This document shows positions 7,494 to 17,104 of a stretch of 64,000 nt of DNA, in pieces. Under the pieces are notes generated by a model. That model saw only the letters and a program-made list of their open reading frames with translations, ran no database searches and was not told the origin of the DNA. Positions within the stretch are counted from its first letter, which is position 1. Each line of letters starts with the position of its first letter. Both the position numbers and the translations under genes were made by a program. This DNA is from Geobacter argillaceus (GTDB taxonomy: Bacteria > Desulfobacterota > Desulfuromonadia > Geobacterales > DSM-12255), in the NCBI RefSeq assembly GCF_007830735.1, contig NZ_VLLN01000010.1:62001-126000 (forward strand). Reading direction: 5' to 3'.

Positions 7494-9485
7494 ATGATGA
7501 AAAAAATGTTCGTAGGTTTTGCATTAGCCCTCAGCCTGGGTTCCGTCGCCATTGCAGCCGAGCCGGCCAAGGAGCCTGCCGGTGCGCCTGCTGCTACCGC
7601 TCCGGCTGCCGCCGGCGCATCAGCAGTTGCCGCCCCTGCGGCTGTAGCCCCCGCTCCCGCTGCGGTCGCCCCGGCGCCTGCTCCGGCTGCGCCGCTCAAA
7701 AAAGAGATCAAGGCCAACAAGGTCATAACTATCGGCATGTTCCTGGTCATCATCGGCATCACCATGTGCGTGGTCGTCTGGGCTGCCAAGCAGACCAAGA
7801 CCGCGGCCGATTTCTACGCCGCCGGCGGCGGCATCACCGGTACCCAGAACGGCTGGGCCATTGCCGGTGACTACATGTCTGCCGCCTCGTTCCTCGGGAT
7901 TTCCGGGATGATCTCCCTTTACGGCTATGACGGGTTCATGTACTCGGTCGGCTGGCTGGTGGCCTACATCACCGTGCTCCTGATCGTGGCCGAGCCGTGC
8001 CGTAACGCCGGCAAGTACACCCTGGGGGATATCCTCTCCTTCCGTACCGAGCCCAAGCCGGTTCGCGCCGTGGCCGCCATCTCCACCGTGGCCGTCTCCA
8101 CCTTCTACCTGACCGCCCAGATGGTCGGTGCCGGCAAGCTGATGGCTCTTCTGGTCGGCATCCCCTACAAGACTTCCATCATTGGCGTCGGTATCCTGAT
8201 GATCGGCTACGTCGTGTTCGGCGGCATGACCGCCACCACCTGGGTCCAGATCATCAAGGCCGGCCTGCTCATGTCCGGCGCGGTCCTGCTCTCAGTGCTG
8301 GTGCTGGCCAAAGCGCATTTCAACCCGATCGGTTTCTTCTCCGACATCGTCAACAACCCCAACATCCAGGACCACGTCTCCAAGCTCGTCCTGAAGGATG
8401 GCGTTATCCTGAACGGCACCGAAGCCGGCCAGCGTTTTCTGGAACCGGCCCTCTTCATGAAGGCGCCGCTCGACCAGATCTCCCTCGGTATGGCCCTGGT
8501 GCTCGGCACCGCAGGCATGCCTCACATCCTGATGCGCTTCTTCACCGTGCCGACTGCCCAGGCTGCCCGCAAGTCGGTCATCATCGCCATGTGGATCATA
8601 GGCATGTTCTATGTCGTTACCACCCTGCTCGGCTTCGGCGCCGCCATTAACGTCACCCCGCAGGTGATCACCTCGGTCGACGCCGGCGGCAACATGGCCA
8701 CCCTGCTGCTGGCACAGCAGTTGGGCGCCGACATCTCCCCGATCGTTGGCGATATCTTCCTGGCCTTCCTCTGCTCGGTTGCCTTTGCCACCATCCTGGC
8801 GGTGGTTTCCGGCCTGGTTCTGGCCGCCTCCGCCGCTATTGCCCACGACATCTACGTCAACGTGATCAAGGATGGTCATGCCGACCAGCACGAGCAGGTA
8901 ATGGCTGCCCGCGTTACTTCCCTGGTGGTCGGCGCCGTCGGCATTGTCATCGGCATCGCTGCCGAGAAGCAGAACGTTGCCCATCTGGTGGCGTTGGCCT
9001 TTGCCGTCGCCTCCTCCGGCAACCTGCCGGTCGTGGTCATGTCGCTTTTCTGGAAGAAGTTCAACACCGGCGGCGTCATCTCCGGCCTGCTGGTGGGCAC
9101 CATCGCCTCCATCGCCCTGGTCATGGTTTCCCCCAACATGACCTATCCGAAGACCGTGGCCGCCGGCGCACAGAAGGTCATCACGGCCATGGAGAAGAAG
9201 CAGGCTGCCCTGCCTCCGGGTGCCACCCTTGACGAGAAGGATGCCAAGGCACTCGAGAAGGCCAAGGTGGACTATGAGAAGAACAAGGACGGCAAGTCGA
9301 TCCTCGGTCTGGACAAGCCGCTTCTCAAGCTGAAGAATCCGGGCATCATCTCCATTCCGCTCGGCTTCCTGGCCGCGATCCTCGGCTGCCTCGCCTTCCC
9401 GAGCCGCAAGTCGGAAGAGATGTGGGACGAAATCTATGTCCGTCAGAACACCGGCATCGGCATGGCCAAGGCTATTGACCACTAA
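7494..9485 (+). CDS. Sodium:solute symporter, acetate/monocarboxylate type (ActP-like)
   Basis: 663 residues with AAGGAGG upstream of a double ATG. The core is an SSS transporter: 'TAADFYAAGGGITGTQNGWAIAGDYMSAASFLG' (about 100-130) is the conserved first-helix region of ActP relatives, and 'GTAGMPHILMRFFTVP' is a later signature. Unusual is the N-terminus: a signal-peptide-like segment (1-21), then about 45 residues almost wholly Ala/Pro, before the first core helix. A charged insert of about 60 residues (Lys/Glu/Asp-rich, about 555-615) precedes the last helix. It likely imports acetate or a similar acid with sodium. Confidence 0.9.
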   Translation: MMKKMFVGFALALSLGSVAIAAEPAKEPAGAPAATAPAAAGASAVAAPAAVAPAPAAVAPAPAPAAPLKKEIKANKVITIGMFLVIIGITMCVVVWAAKQTKTAADFYAAGGGITGTQNGWAIAGDYMSAASFLGISGMISLYGYDGFMYSVGWLVAYITVLLIVAEPCRNAGKYTLGDILSFRTEPKPVRAVAAISTVAVSTFYLTAQMVGAGKLMALLVGIPYKTSIIGVGILMIGYVVFGGMTATTWVQIIKAGLLMSGAVLLSVLVLAKAHFNPIGFFSDIVNNPNIQDHVSKLVLKDGVILNGTEAGQRFLEPALFMKAPLDQISLGMALVLGTAGMPHILMRFFTVPTAQAARKSVIIAMWIIGMFYVVTTLLGFGAAINVTPQVITSVDAGGNMATLLLAQQLGADISPIVGDIFLAFLCSVAFATILAVVSGLVLAASAAIAHDIYVNVIKDGHADQHEQVMAARVTSLVVGAVGIVIGIAAEKQNVAHLVALAFAVASSGNLPVVVMSLFWKKFNTGGVISGLLVGTIASIALVMVSPNMTYPKTVAAGAQKVITAMEKKQAALPPGATLDEKDAKALEKAKVDYEKNKDGKSILGLDKPLLKLKNPGIISIPLGFLAAILGCLAFPSRKSEEMWDEIYVRQNTGIGMAKAIDH

Positions 9486-9519
9486 GATGCGGGCATCCTT
9501 TTAATCTTGTGATACAGTT

Positions 9520-9550
9520 GGGGAAGGCTTTGGCCTTCCCCATTTTTTTC
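9520..9550 (+). terminator. Rho-independent terminator after the symporter
   Basis: A GC-rich hairpin (GGGGAAGGC paired with GCCTTCCCC, 9520-9541, short T-rich loop) is followed by a T run at 9543-9549. Confidence 0.9.
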
Positions 9551-9561
9551 CGAGACGTTTG

Positions 9562-10779
9562 ATGGATATGATTGCAGAAAACGATCAGCAGTTTATTGAC
9601 GACGTGATGAAGCGGGTCCGCTCTTTTCTCACGCAGTTGGAGCGTGGCGAAACGGTTCTGGTGCTGCAGTCGCTCAAGGATGCGCTTGACCAGGAGATCG
9701 CGTGGGCTGTGGAGGATGCCGCCCGCAGAACGTCGCTTATGTCCGAAATCGCCGGCTGCGGCGATTATGGCCGTCTGGCTGAAATCCACAGCGAATTCAA
9801 CACCCACGAGATGGATGCGTTTCTCAAGATGCAGTCGGTGGTTGGCCTGCATCGCCACTGTACCGACTATCGGGACCTCCTGGCCGGCAGTACCGTCGAT
9901 CTGGTGGTGCAGGAGATGGTCGGGAACGGTCATGGGGACCCGCCGGTTCCTTTTGCCCTTATCAGCATGGGGAGCGACGGCCGCGAGGAACAGACACTGA
10001 TCACCGATCAGGATTATCTGGTCGTGTATGGCGATGACGGCGGTTTGGCGGCCGATGACTATTTTACCGCGTTCAGTCTTCTGCTGGTGGAGAGATTGGC
10101 CGAGATCGGCTTCAAGAAGTGTACGGGCGACATCATGCCGTCCAACCCTACCTGGCGTGGTTCCTATGCCCAGTGGCGCAGGAAGTTGCTCGCCATTGTC
10201 CGCTACGAATATGAGGACTACGCCAAGAACCTCATGGACCTGATCGTGCTCTCCGATGCCCGCTACGTGGCCGGAGACAGGGATCTTGCAGCGCGCCTCA
10301 TCGGGTTGATCCGGGGCCTTGAACAGGACTATTTTCAGGCCCTGTGGGGAATGGCCAAGGCAGCCACCGAGATGAAACTGGCCCTCGGATTCCTCAAGCG
10401 GTTCTGGACCGAAGGGGGGGGGGAGCACAAGGGCGAATTTAACCTGAAGCTCCTGGCCTGGGCACCGCTGGTGATGAATGTCCGGATTCTGGCCATCAAC
10501 CAGGGGATTCCCGCTTCCTGTACCCTGAAGCGGATCGAGCTGCTGCAACAGGAGGGGAGTTTTTCGCCTGCCATGGCCAAAGGGCTTGCCGATGCCTACC
10601 TGATCCTAACCAGGTACCGTATCCTGCTCCAGATCAAGGTCATCAAGGGAATCCAGAAAGACTCCCACTATATCAATCCCTACGAGCTTCCGGCCGAGGA
10701 ACGGGAACAGCTCCGCAAGGCCCTGCTCCGAATCGAAGATTTGCAGAAGGTGATTCATACCAATTTTTCCATCATGTGA
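9562..10779 (+). CDS. DUF294 putative nucleotidyltransferase (GlnD-like fold)
   Basis: 405 residues. The nucleotidyltransferase signature GSDGREEQTLITDQDYLVV lies near residues 137-155, with the metal-binding Asp pair in 'TDQD'. A C-terminal helical DUF294_C domain follows (RIELLQQEGSFSPAMAKGLADAYLILTRYRILLQ, about 315-350). Such proteins are often fused to, or encoded next to, CBS domains and acetate symporters, and are presumed to modify a partner protein. This copy lacks CBS domains; its N-terminal 130 residues are helical. It follows the symporter terminator by a few bases. A TTG at 9559 is a possible alternative start. Confidence 0.85.
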   Translation: MDMIAENDQQFIDDVMKRVRSFLTQLERGETVLVLQSLKDALDQEIAWAVEDAARRTSLMSEIAGCGDYGRLAEIHSEFNTHEMDAFLKMQSVVGLHRHCTDYRDLLAGSTVDLVVQEMVGNGHGDPPVPFALISMGSDGREEQTLITDQDYLVVYGDDGGLAADDYFTAFSLLLVERLAEIGFKKCTGDIMPSNPTWRGSYAQWRRKLLAIVRYEYEDYAKNLMDLIVLSDARYVAGDRDLAARLIGLIRGLEQDYFQALWGMAKAATEMKLALGFLKRFWTEGGGEHKGEFNLKLLAWAPLVMNVRILAINQGIPASCTLKRIELLQQEGSFSPAMAKGLADAYLILTRYRILLQIKVIKGIQKDSHYINPYELPAEEREQLRKALLRIEDLQKVIHTNFSIM

Positions 10780-11178
10780 TTACCTAAGCTCGACAGATCC
10801 CTCGGTTTCGTTGCCGGTGTTCGGCATGATTTCATGAAAAAGTTCAGCCATTATCTGTTCGAAATTCCCTTTATGAAAAGACAGGTGTCCCTCCAGGCGG
10901 ATTAGCATGCTGACGTCCAGGTGTTGTGAGTAAATGCCGATGCCGTTGGTATCGGCACGTACTACTTTACTCGGAACCGTCAGGGAGAGGGCGGTCTTTC
11001 CGTCCCGCAGGTAGATGGACAGGTCGACATACTGATCGAGATAGTACTTGATGTGCGTTTTTAGATATGCCCCGCGATTGCCCAGATTGCACAACTGGGC
11101 AAAATAGACGGCATTGTTGTGCACAATGGCGGCGGGCAGATGTGAATCAATCCGGTGTGATGTCCTCTGCTCAATCAT
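10780..11178 (-). CDS. PilZ domain protein (c-di-GMP binding), paralog A
   Basis: 132 residues. The PilZ c-di-GMP motifs are present: RTSHR (RxxxR, about residues 4-8) and NLGNRGAYLK (the D/NxSxxG-type loop, about 32-41, with Gly for Ser). After the beta-barrel a C-terminal segment 'QHLDVSMLIRLEGHLSFHKGN' is shared with the PilZ protein at 25537-25956, so the two are close paralogs. The gene ends tail-to-tail with the DUF294 gene with no spacer. The target process is unknown. Confidence 0.85.
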   Translation of the reverse strand: MIEQRTSHRIDSHLPAAIVHNNAVYFAQLCNLGNRGAYLKTHIKYYLDQYVDLSIYLRDGKTALSLTVPSKVVRADTNGIGIYSQHLDVSMLIRLEGHLSFHKGNFEQIMAELFHEIMPNTGNETEGSVELR

Positions 11179-11285
11179 CTGGCGGCTCTTTCGACTCTAA
11201 CTGCTTCATGATGTGAAGCTACCGCAACCGCATATTTTTCACAAGTGTGCGATGTCGTCTTATGAAGAAGGTGGCAGCAGAAAAG

Positions 11286-12401
11286 TCAATTCGTGCTCCC
11301 CTTGCCGAGGTACTCGGCAAGGAATGTCCGCTTGTACTCTGCGAATCGGCCATCTTCGATGGCTTGACGGATGTCTGCCATCATGGCCAGGTAGAAGTGA
11401 ACGTTGTGAATGCTGGCCAGGATCGCCGAGAGGACCTCGTTGGCGTTGAACAGATGGTGCAGGTAGGCCCTGGTGAAGTTCTGACAGGTATAGCAGGTGC
11501 AATTCGGTTCGATGGGGTAGAAGTCCCGTTTGTAGTTCTTGTGGGTGAGGCGGATCTTTCCCCTGTTGGTGAACAGGGTGGCGCTCCGCGCATAACGGGT
11601 GGGAATGACGCAGTCGAACATGTCCATTCCCCGCTCGACGCTCTCCAGGATATCTTCGGGCAGGCCGACCCCCATGAGGTAGCGGGGCTTGTCCGTCGGC
11701 AGGAACGGGGCGGTCATGGCGACCACCTTTTTCAGGAGCTCCAGCCCTTCACCGACCGATACCCCGCCGATGGCGTAGCCGGGAAAGTCCATGGCCACCA
11801 GTTCCCTGGCGCACAGGGCGCGCAGATCCTCGAAAACGCTTCCCTGGACGATGCCGAACAGTGCCTGGTCAGCCCTTGTCTGGGCCTTTTTGCACGCCTC
11901 GGCCCAACGGATGGTCTTATTGGTTGAGGCGGCGGCGTACTGACGGTCGCAGGGGTAGGGGATGCATTCGTCAAAGGCCATGATGATGTCCGCCCCCAGC
12001 GCTTCCTGGATGGCAATGGCCTTGGCCGGGTCGAGGAAGACCTCGTCGCCGGTGATCTCGTGCTTGAAATAGGCGCCGTGCTCGGTGATCCGCTTGTTGG
12101 GGAGCGAAAAGACCTGGAACCCGCCGGAGTCGGTGAGAATCGGCCGGTCCCAGGCCATGAAACGGTGCAGCCCGCCGGCCTTTGCCACCAGCCCCTCGCC
12201 GGGGCGCAGATGGAGATGGTAGGTGTTGGAGAGTATGATCTGGGCGCCGGTGGCCTCCACCTGCTCCGGGGTCATGGCCTTCATGGCAGCGTGGGTGCCG
12301 ACCGGCATGAAGATTGGAGTCTCGATGGTGCCATGGGGCGTTTCCAGTCGGCCGCGACGGGCCGCCGTGTGGGGATCGGTTTTAAGCAGAGTAAAGCGCA
12401 T
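11286..12401 (-). CDS. tgt: Queuine/preQ1 tRNA-guanine transglycosylase
   Basis: 371 residues, starting at MRFTLLKTDPHTAARRGRLE. It has the nucleophile region 'FQVFSLPNKR' after DSGGFQ, the substrate loop GIVQGSVFEDLR, GVSVGEG, and the zinc site CTCYTCQNFTRAYLHHL near the C-terminus. It exchanges guanine-34 for preQ1 in GUN-anticodon tRNAs. A 55-residue upstream extension is open but does not resemble the family. It is encoded on the minus strand, divergent from the frd operon. Confidence 0.96.
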   Translation of the reverse strand: MRFTLLKTDPHTAARRGRLETPHGTIETPIFMPVGTHAAMKAMTPEQVEATGAQIILSNTYHLHLRPGEGLVAKAGGLHRFMAWDRPILTDSGGFQVFSLPNKRITEHGAYFKHEITGDEVFLDPAKAIAIQEALGADIIMAFDECIPYPCDRQYAAASTNKTIRWAEACKKAQTRADQALFGIVQGSVFEDLRALCARELVAMDFPGYAIGGVSVGEGLELLKKVVAMTAPFLPTDKPRYLMGVGLPEDILESVERGMDMFDCVIPTRYARSATLFTNRGKIRLTHKNYKRDFYPIEPNCTCYTCQNFTRAYLHHLFNANEVLSAILASIHNVHFYLAMMADIRQAIEDGRFAEYKRTFLAEYLGKGSTN

Positions 12402-12622
12402 TGGCGATGAAATCCTTTTCGTGTCGTGCTGATCGTTTCGCGCATTATCGACGTTGCCGCGAAGTACGTCAAGAGCCAGAGGCCGGAGGCGTAAGGATTT
12501 TTTCATCTCCCCGATTCCCGGTTCCTCTGTTTGCGTATACTGTGTGCACGATGGAAAATGGTGCAAGCCCTTAAATAAAAGGCTTTACCGGGTTGTTTCC
12601 GGCCACTGTATACACAATTTTG

Positions 12623-12651
12623 TTGATTTTTCCTAAAACGACGTTTAGGAT
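12623..12651 (+). promoter_or_regulatory. Predicted frdCAB promoter with overlapping inverted repeat (operator candidate)
   Basis: TTGATT (12623-12628), 17 bases, TAGGAT (12646-12651). The inverted repeat CCTAAA-ACGACG-TTTAGG (12632-12649) spans the spacer and the -10, the place expected for a repressor site. The regulator is unknown. Confidence 0.45.
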
Positions 12652-12735
12652 GCAGCCGACAATTCGTGGAAGGAACAGTGGTGCGACTGCACTGGAAATC
12701 TTGATTATCAATAAACTTCGGGAAAGGGGATCGAT

Positions 12736-12810
12736 ATGCAAGAGTTAAGCAGTTGGCGAGGACCACCACTCGGACAGGAACCACGACTCTGGAACCTCAT
12801 CCCTTACTGA
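12736..12810 (+). CDS. Possible 24-residue leader peptide upstream of frdC
   Basis: ATG at 12736 with a good AAAGGGG eight bases upstream, 24 codons rich in Pro, Arg, Leu and Trp (ending RLWNLIPY), and TGA at 12808-12810, 39 bases before frdC. Nothing homologous is known to me. It may be a translated leader that controls frdC, or chance. Confidence 0.3.
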   Translation: MQELSSWRGPPLGQEPRLWNLIPY

Positions 12811-12849
12811 CACGAAACACACTCCCAAGAACTGGTAAAGGAAAGGAAC

Positions 12850-13515
12850 ATGCAAATGCTCAACAGTACAGTGGGCAGAAAGATTCTCATGTCGATCAGC
12901 GGCCAGGGGATGGTTCTGTTCGCCATCGTGCACATGATGGGGAACTCCTCCATCTTTGTCGGCCCCAACGGTATCAACGCCTACGCGCAGCACCTTCACG
13001 ACCTGGGGCCACTGGTCTGGGTCTTCCGCCTGGTGATGCTGGCCTTCCTGCTGGTCCATCTGACCTTCGGCATCATGCTGACCCTGGAGAACAACGCTGC
13101 CAACCCGACCGGGTATGCGGTCAACAAGAAGATCAAGGCGACCTTCTCCAGCGAGACCATGATCTGGACCGGTCTGACCCTGCTTGCCTTCATCATCTAC
13201 CATATCCTCCACTTCACTGCCCGGGTCACGCCCGGTGTCGTGAAAGGGGTTGACGCCCTGGGCCGCTACGACGTCTTCACCATGGTGACCTCGGCCTTCC
13301 ACAATGCCGGGACCGCCCTGATCTACGTGGTTGCCATGGCAGCCCTCTTCCTCCACCTTTCCCACGGGATACAGAGCTTCTTCCAGACCCTGGGGTGGAA
13401 CAACGACAAGACCCAGCCGGGGATCACAATGGCTGGCAAGGCGCTGTCTTTCGTGCTGCTGGCGGGATATGTTCTCATTCCCGTCTCCATCCTGGCCGGC
13501 ATTCTGACAAAATAG
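12850..13515 (+). CDS. frdC: Succinate dehydrogenase/fumarate reductase cytochrome b subunit
   Basis: 221 residues, five transmembrane helices, and conserved histidines within or near them (IVHMM about 21, LVHLTFG about 72, [13 protein letters not shown] about 117, LHLSHGIQS about 171). This is the single large di-haem subunit type of Wolinella/Bacillus enzymes. It anchors FrdAB and passes electrons to or from menaquinone. In Geobacter the homologous complex is known to work in both directions. AAAGGA precedes the ATG; frdA follows after 10 bases. Confidence 0.93.
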   Translation: MQMLNSTVGRKILMSISGQGMVLFAIVHMMGNSSIFVGPNGINAYAQHLHDLGPLVWVFRLVMLAFLLVHLTFGIMLTLENNAANPTGYAVNKKIKATFSSETMIWTGLTLLAFIIYHILHFTARVTPGVVKGVDALGRYDVFTMVTSAFHNAGTALIYVVAMAALFLHLSHGIQSFFQTLGWNNDKTQPGITMAGKALSFVLLAGYVLIPVSILAGILTK

Positions 13516-13525
13516 GGGGTTTAGA

Positions 13526-15439
13526 GTGATACTCGACGGAAAATGTCCAACCGGACCAATCGAAAAAACCTGGGATAAGCACCGCTTCGATCTGAAGCTG
13601 GTGAACCCTGCCAACAAGCGTAAGTATAAGGTTATCGTCGTCGGCACCGGCCTGGCCGGTGGTGCTGCTGCCGCCTCCCTGGGAGAGCTGGGCTATCAGG
13701 TGGAGGCCTTCTGCTATCAGGATTCCCCCCGTCGCGCCCACTCCATCGCGGCTCAGGGCGGGATCAACGCCGCCAAGAACTACCCGAACGACGGCGACTC
13801 CATCTACCGTCTCTTCTACGACACCATCAAGGGTGGCGACTTCCGGGCCCGCGAGGCCGACGTCTGGCGTCTGGCCCAGGTCTCCAACAACATCATCGAC
13901 CAGTGCGTGGCCCAGGGCGTTCCCTTTGCCCGCGACTACGCCGGTTACCTGGACAACCGCTCCTTCGGCGGCGCCCAGGTCTCCCGTACCTTCTATGCCC
14001 GTGGCCAGACCGGCCAGCAGCTGCTCTTGGGCGCCTACTCGGCCCTTGCCCGCCAGATCAAGGCCGGCACGGTCAAGATGTTCCCCCGCACCGAGATGCT
14101 GGACCTGATCGTCGTCGACGGCGAGGCCAAGGGGATCACGATCCGCGACCTGGTGACCGGTGAAGTCCGCGCCCATGTGGCCGATGCGGTTGTTCTCTGC
14201 ACCGGCGGCTACGTGAACGTCTTCTACCTCTCCACCAATGCCATGGGGTGTTCGGTAACCGCCGCCTGGAAGGCCCACAAGAAGGGCGCCTTCTTTGCCA
14301 ACCCCTGCTACACCCAGATCCACCCGACCTGTATCCCGCAGACCGGCGAGCATCAGTCCAAGCTGACCCTGATGTCCGAGTCGCTCCGGAACGACGGCCG
14401 TTGCTGGGCACCCAAGAAGCAGGGCGACAACCGCAAGCCGGGCGATATCCCAGAAGAAGATCGTGACTACTACCTGGAGCGGAAATACCCGAGCTTCGGC
14501 AACCTGGCGCCGCGGGACATCGCATCCCGGGCCGCCAAGGAGCAGTGTGACGACAATCGTGGCGTCGGACCCGGTGGCCGCGGTGTCTACCTCGACTTTG
14601 CCGCTTCCATCAAGCGCCTTGGGGAACACACCATCCGCGAGCGGTACGGCAACCTCTTCGAGATGTACGAGAAGATCACCGACGAGAACGCCTACAAGCA
14701 GCCGATGCGGATCTACCCGGCCCCCCACTACTCCATGGGCGGTCTCTGGGTCGACTACAACTGCATGAGCAACATTCCGGGCCTGTTCGTCCTGGGCGAG
14801 GCCAACTTCTCGGTCCACGGCGCCAACCGCCTGGGGGCATCGGCCCTCATGCAGGGTCTGGCCGATGGCTACTTCGTCATCCCCTACACCATTGGCGGCT
14901 ACCTGGCCCAGACCAAGCCGGGCGCTGTTTCGGTTGACCACGCCGAGTGCAAGCGCTCGGTGGAAGAGGTCAATGGCAACATCAAGAAGATGTTCGCCAT
15001 CAAGGGGAAGAAGACCGTCAGCGAGATCTACCGTGCTCTGGGGAAGGTCATGTGGGAAAACGTCGGCATGGCCCGCAGCGATGCGAGCCTCAAGAATGCG
15101 CTCAAGGAGATCCCCAAGCTGCGCGACGAGTTCTGGAACAACGTCAACGTCTCCGGCGAGGGTGGCGACTTCAACCAGCAGCTTGAGAACGCCGGCCGTG
15201 TGGCCGACTTCCTGGAGTTCGCCGAGCTGCTGACTAAGGATGCCCTGCACCGCGAGGAGTCGTGCGGCGGCCACTTCCGGGTGGAGCACCAGATGCCGGA
15301 CGGCGAAGCCCAGCGGGACGACGCCAACTTCTGTTATGCCGCCGCCTGGGAGTCCAAGGGGGTCGGCAACGAGCCGGAGCTGCACAAGGAGCCGCTCAAG
15401 TTTGAGAATGTTCACCTTGCCATAAGGAGCTACAAATAA
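13526..15439 (+). CDS. frdA: Succinate dehydrogenase/fumarate reductase flavoprotein subunit
   Basis: 637 residues from a GTG start. The FAD-binding start [21 protein letters not shown] (about 33-53) is followed by the flavinylation segment [15 protein letters not shown] with the covalent-FAD histidine in '[11 protein letters not shown]'. The substrate region is [31 protein letters not shown], and '[11 protein letters not shown]' and [14 protein letters not shown] close the site. It oxidises succinate or reduces fumarate at the cytoplasmic side of the membrane. The stop overlaps the frdB start (TAATG). Confidence 0.96.
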   Translation: MILDGKCPTGPIEKTWDKHRFDLKLVNPANKRKYKVIVVGTGLAGGAAAASLGELGYQVEAFCYQDSPRRAHSIAAQGGINAAKNYPNDGDSIYRLFYDTIKGGDFRAREADVWRLAQVSNNIIDQCVAQGVPFARDYAGYLDNRSFGGAQVSRTFYARGQTGQQLLLGAYSALARQIKAGTVKMFPRTEMLDLIVVDGEAKGITIRDLVTGEVRAHVADAVVLCTGGYVNVFYLSTNAMGCSVTAAWKAHKKGAFFANPCYTQIHPTCIPQTGEHQSKLTLMSESLRNDGRCWAPKKQGDNRKPGDIPEEDRDYYLERKYPSFGNLAPRDIASRAAKEQCDDNRGVGPGGRGVYLDFAASIKRLGEHTIRERYGNLFEMYEKITDENAYKQPMRIYPAPHYSMGGLWVDYNCMSNIPGLFVLGEANFSVHGANRLGASALMQGLADGYFVIPYTIGGYLAQTKPGAVSVDHAECKRSVEEVNGNIKKMFAIKGKKTVSEIYRALGKVMWENVGMARSDASLKNALKEIPKLRDEFWNNVNVSGEGGDFNQQLENAGRVADFLEFAELLTKDALHREESCGGHFRVEHQMPDGEAQRDDANFCYAAAWESKGVGNEPELHKEPLKFENVHLAIRSYK

Positions 15440-16179
15440 TGAACCTTACACTACACGTCTGGCGCCAAAAGGGTCCCAATGCTCCGGGCAAGCTGGAGAC
15501 CTACGACGCACACAATGTCAGCCCGGACCAGTCTTTCCTGGAAATGCTCGACGAAGTGAACGAGGGACTGATCAAGAAAGGGGTCGAGCCGATTGCGTTC
15601 GACCACGACTGCCGCGAAGGGATCTGCGGGATGTGCTCTCAGGTCATCAACGGCGTTCCCCACGGCGGGCAGGATCGGACCACGGTCTGCCAGCTGCACA
15701 TGCGCTCGTTCAAGGACGGCGACAACATTTTCATCGAGCCGTGGCGCGCCACTGCCTTCCCGATCGTCAAGGACCTGGTGGTTGACCGGGGGAACCTGGA
15801 TGTCATCATCCAGGCCGGCGGCTACACCTCCTGCCATACCGGCGGGGTTGCCGACGGGAACGCCCTGCTCGTTCCGAAGCCAGAGGCCGATTACGCCATG
15901 GACGCTGCCGAGTGCATCGGCTGCGGTGCCTGCGTAGCCGGTTGCCCCAACGGCTCGGCCATGCTCTTCACCAGCGCCAAGGTGGCCCAACTGGCGGTCC
16001 TCCCGCAAGGGAAGGCCGAGGCTGCCGAGCGGGTCAACAGCATGACCGAGGCCCTCAAGGAGTGTGGGTTCGGTAACTGCACCAATCATTACGAGTGCCA
16101 GGCTTCCTGCCCGAAGGGGATCAACGTCAAGTTCATCGCCAAGCTTAACCGGGAATACCTGAAGGCCATCGCCAGTTGA
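15439..16179 (+). CDS. frdB: Succinate dehydrogenase/fumarate reductase iron-sulfur subunit
   Basis: 246 residues. The [2Fe-2S] site is [15 protein letters not shown] (about 53-67) with a further Cys in TTVCQLHM. The [4Fe-4S]/[3Fe-4S] cysteines are in [16 protein letters not shown] (about 153-168) and [13 protein letters not shown] near the C-terminus. It relays electrons between FrdA and haem in FrdC. Translationally coupled to frdA through TAATG. Confidence 0.96.
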   Translation: MNLTLHVWRQKGPNAPGKLETYDAHNVSPDQSFLEMLDEVNEGLIKKGVEPIAFDHDCREGICGMCSQVINGVPHGGQDRTTVCQLHMRSFKDGDNIFIEPWRATAFPIVKDLVVDRGNLDVIIQAGGYTSCHTGGVADGNALLVPKPEADYAMDAAECIGCGACVAGCPNGSAMLFTSAKVAQLAVLPQGKAEAAERVNSMTEALKECGFGNCTNHYECQASCPKGINVKFIAKLNREYLKAIAS

Positions 16180-16205
16180 CATCCTGGCAGCACGATGCAC
16201 CACTG

Positions 16206-16235
16206 AAGGCGGGTCGTCAGACCCGCCTTTTTTTG
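16206..16235 (+). terminator. Rho-independent terminator of frdCAB
   Basis: AAGGCGGGT (16206-16214) and ACCCGCCTT (16221-16229) form a nine-pair stem followed by a T run to 16234. Confidence 0.92.
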
Positions 16236-16341
16236 CGCTTTTCTTCCCGAAGGACGCGCTAACTGCCTGAGGATTTAATTGACGGATTTAGTCGGGCATG
16301 CTACTCAAAATCATCACGCGTGAAACGGGAGGAGACAGCCC

Positions 16342-17025
16342 ATGTTTGCCCGCATGAAAGAGGATATCCAATCGGTCTTTGATCGGGACCCGGCAGCCCG
16401 GAACTCGCTGGAAGTGCTGTTCTGCTATCCGGGGCTCCATGCCGTCTGGTTTCACCGGATCAGCCACTGGTTCTGGACCCACGAGCTGTTTTTTCTGGGG
16501 CGTTTCACGTCCCATATGGCCCGCTTCCTCACCGGTATCGAAATCCATCCCGGCGCCACTATCGGCCGGAAGTTCTTCATCGACCACGGCATGGGCGTGG
16601 TGATCGGCGAGACCGCTGAAATCGGCGACAACGTCACCATGTATCACGGGGTAACCCTGGGTGGGGTAACCTGGGATAAGGTCAAGCGGCACCCGACCCT
16701 GGAGGACAACGTGGTAGTCGGTTCCGGGGCCAAGGTGCTCGGGCCGTTCACGGTGGGGAAGAACAGCAAGATCGGGTCCAATTCGGTGGTGGTCAAGGAG
16801 GTGCCCCCCAATTCTTCGGTGGTGGGCATTCCCGGCCGGGTGGTGGTGGCGGAACAGCCGAAGGAACCGAAAGAGCGTGCCGACCTGGAACACGGCAAGT
16901 TTCCCGATCCCGAGGCCAAGGCGATCTCCTGCCTGTTCGATCAGATCCGGGAGCTGGAGCGAAAGTACGATAGTCTGGCAGCCGAGCACGAGACGCTGAA
17001 AAAACAGCTTGCCGATCGCAGCTGA
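16342..17025 (+). CDS. cysE: Serine O-acetyltransferase
   Basis: 227 residues. The N-terminal helical domain starts [20 protein letters not shown]. The left-handed beta-helix hexapeptides run from [13 protein letters not shown]-type repeats to '[12 protein letters not shown]', with the catalytic histidine pair in '[13 protein letters not shown]' and '[11 protein letters not shown]'. It acetylates serine for cysteine synthesis. This short form resembles EpsC/Bacillus CysE. A C-terminal helix (about 195-225) is predicted coiled coil. GGAGGA precedes the ATG. Confidence 0.93.
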   Translation: MFARMKEDIQSVFDRDPAARNSLEVLFCYPGLHAVWFHRISHWFWTHELFFLGRFTSHMARFLTGIEIHPGATIGRKFFIDHGMGVVIGETAEIGDNVTMYHGVTLGGVTWDKVKRHPTLEDNVVVGSGAKVLGPFTVGKNSKIGSNSVVVKEVPPNSSVVGIPGRVVVAEQPKEPKERADLEHGKFPDPEAKAISCLFDQIRELERKYDSLAAEHETLKKQLADRS

Positions 17026-17051
17026 TCCGCGCTATGAATACAGAACTGAAT

Positions 17052-17083
17052 TGCTGGGAAGCCGCTGATGGCTTCCCAGTTTT
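17052..17083 (+). terminator. Rho-independent terminator after cysE
   Basis: GCTGGGAAGCC and GGCTTCCCAG arms (about 17052-17079) with a short loop, then TTTTATTTG. Confidence 0.85.
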
Positions 17084-17104
17084 ATTTGAGGGTCGCAGGA
17101 GCCA

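Larger units (their letters stand above)
12402..12849. other. 448-bp regulatory region between tgt and frdC
   Basis: No long gene. It contains TGTATACA (12607-12614), a hairpin-capable AAGCCCTT/AAGGCTTT pair (about 12566-12586), an inverted repeat CCTAAA-N6-TTTAGG (12632-12649) overlapping a promoter-like pair, and a 24-codon reading frame at 12736-12810. It probably holds the promoter and leader of frdCAB. Confidence 0.6.

Noticed and set aside
12503-12784. Minus-strand 93-codon frame upstream of frdC
   Set aside because: No ribosome site, no family resemblance, and it crosses the predicted frd promoter.
13475-15415. Long minus-strand open frame over frdA (646 codons)
   Set aside because: High GC codon bias opens the opposite frame; frdA has all its family motifs on the plus strand.
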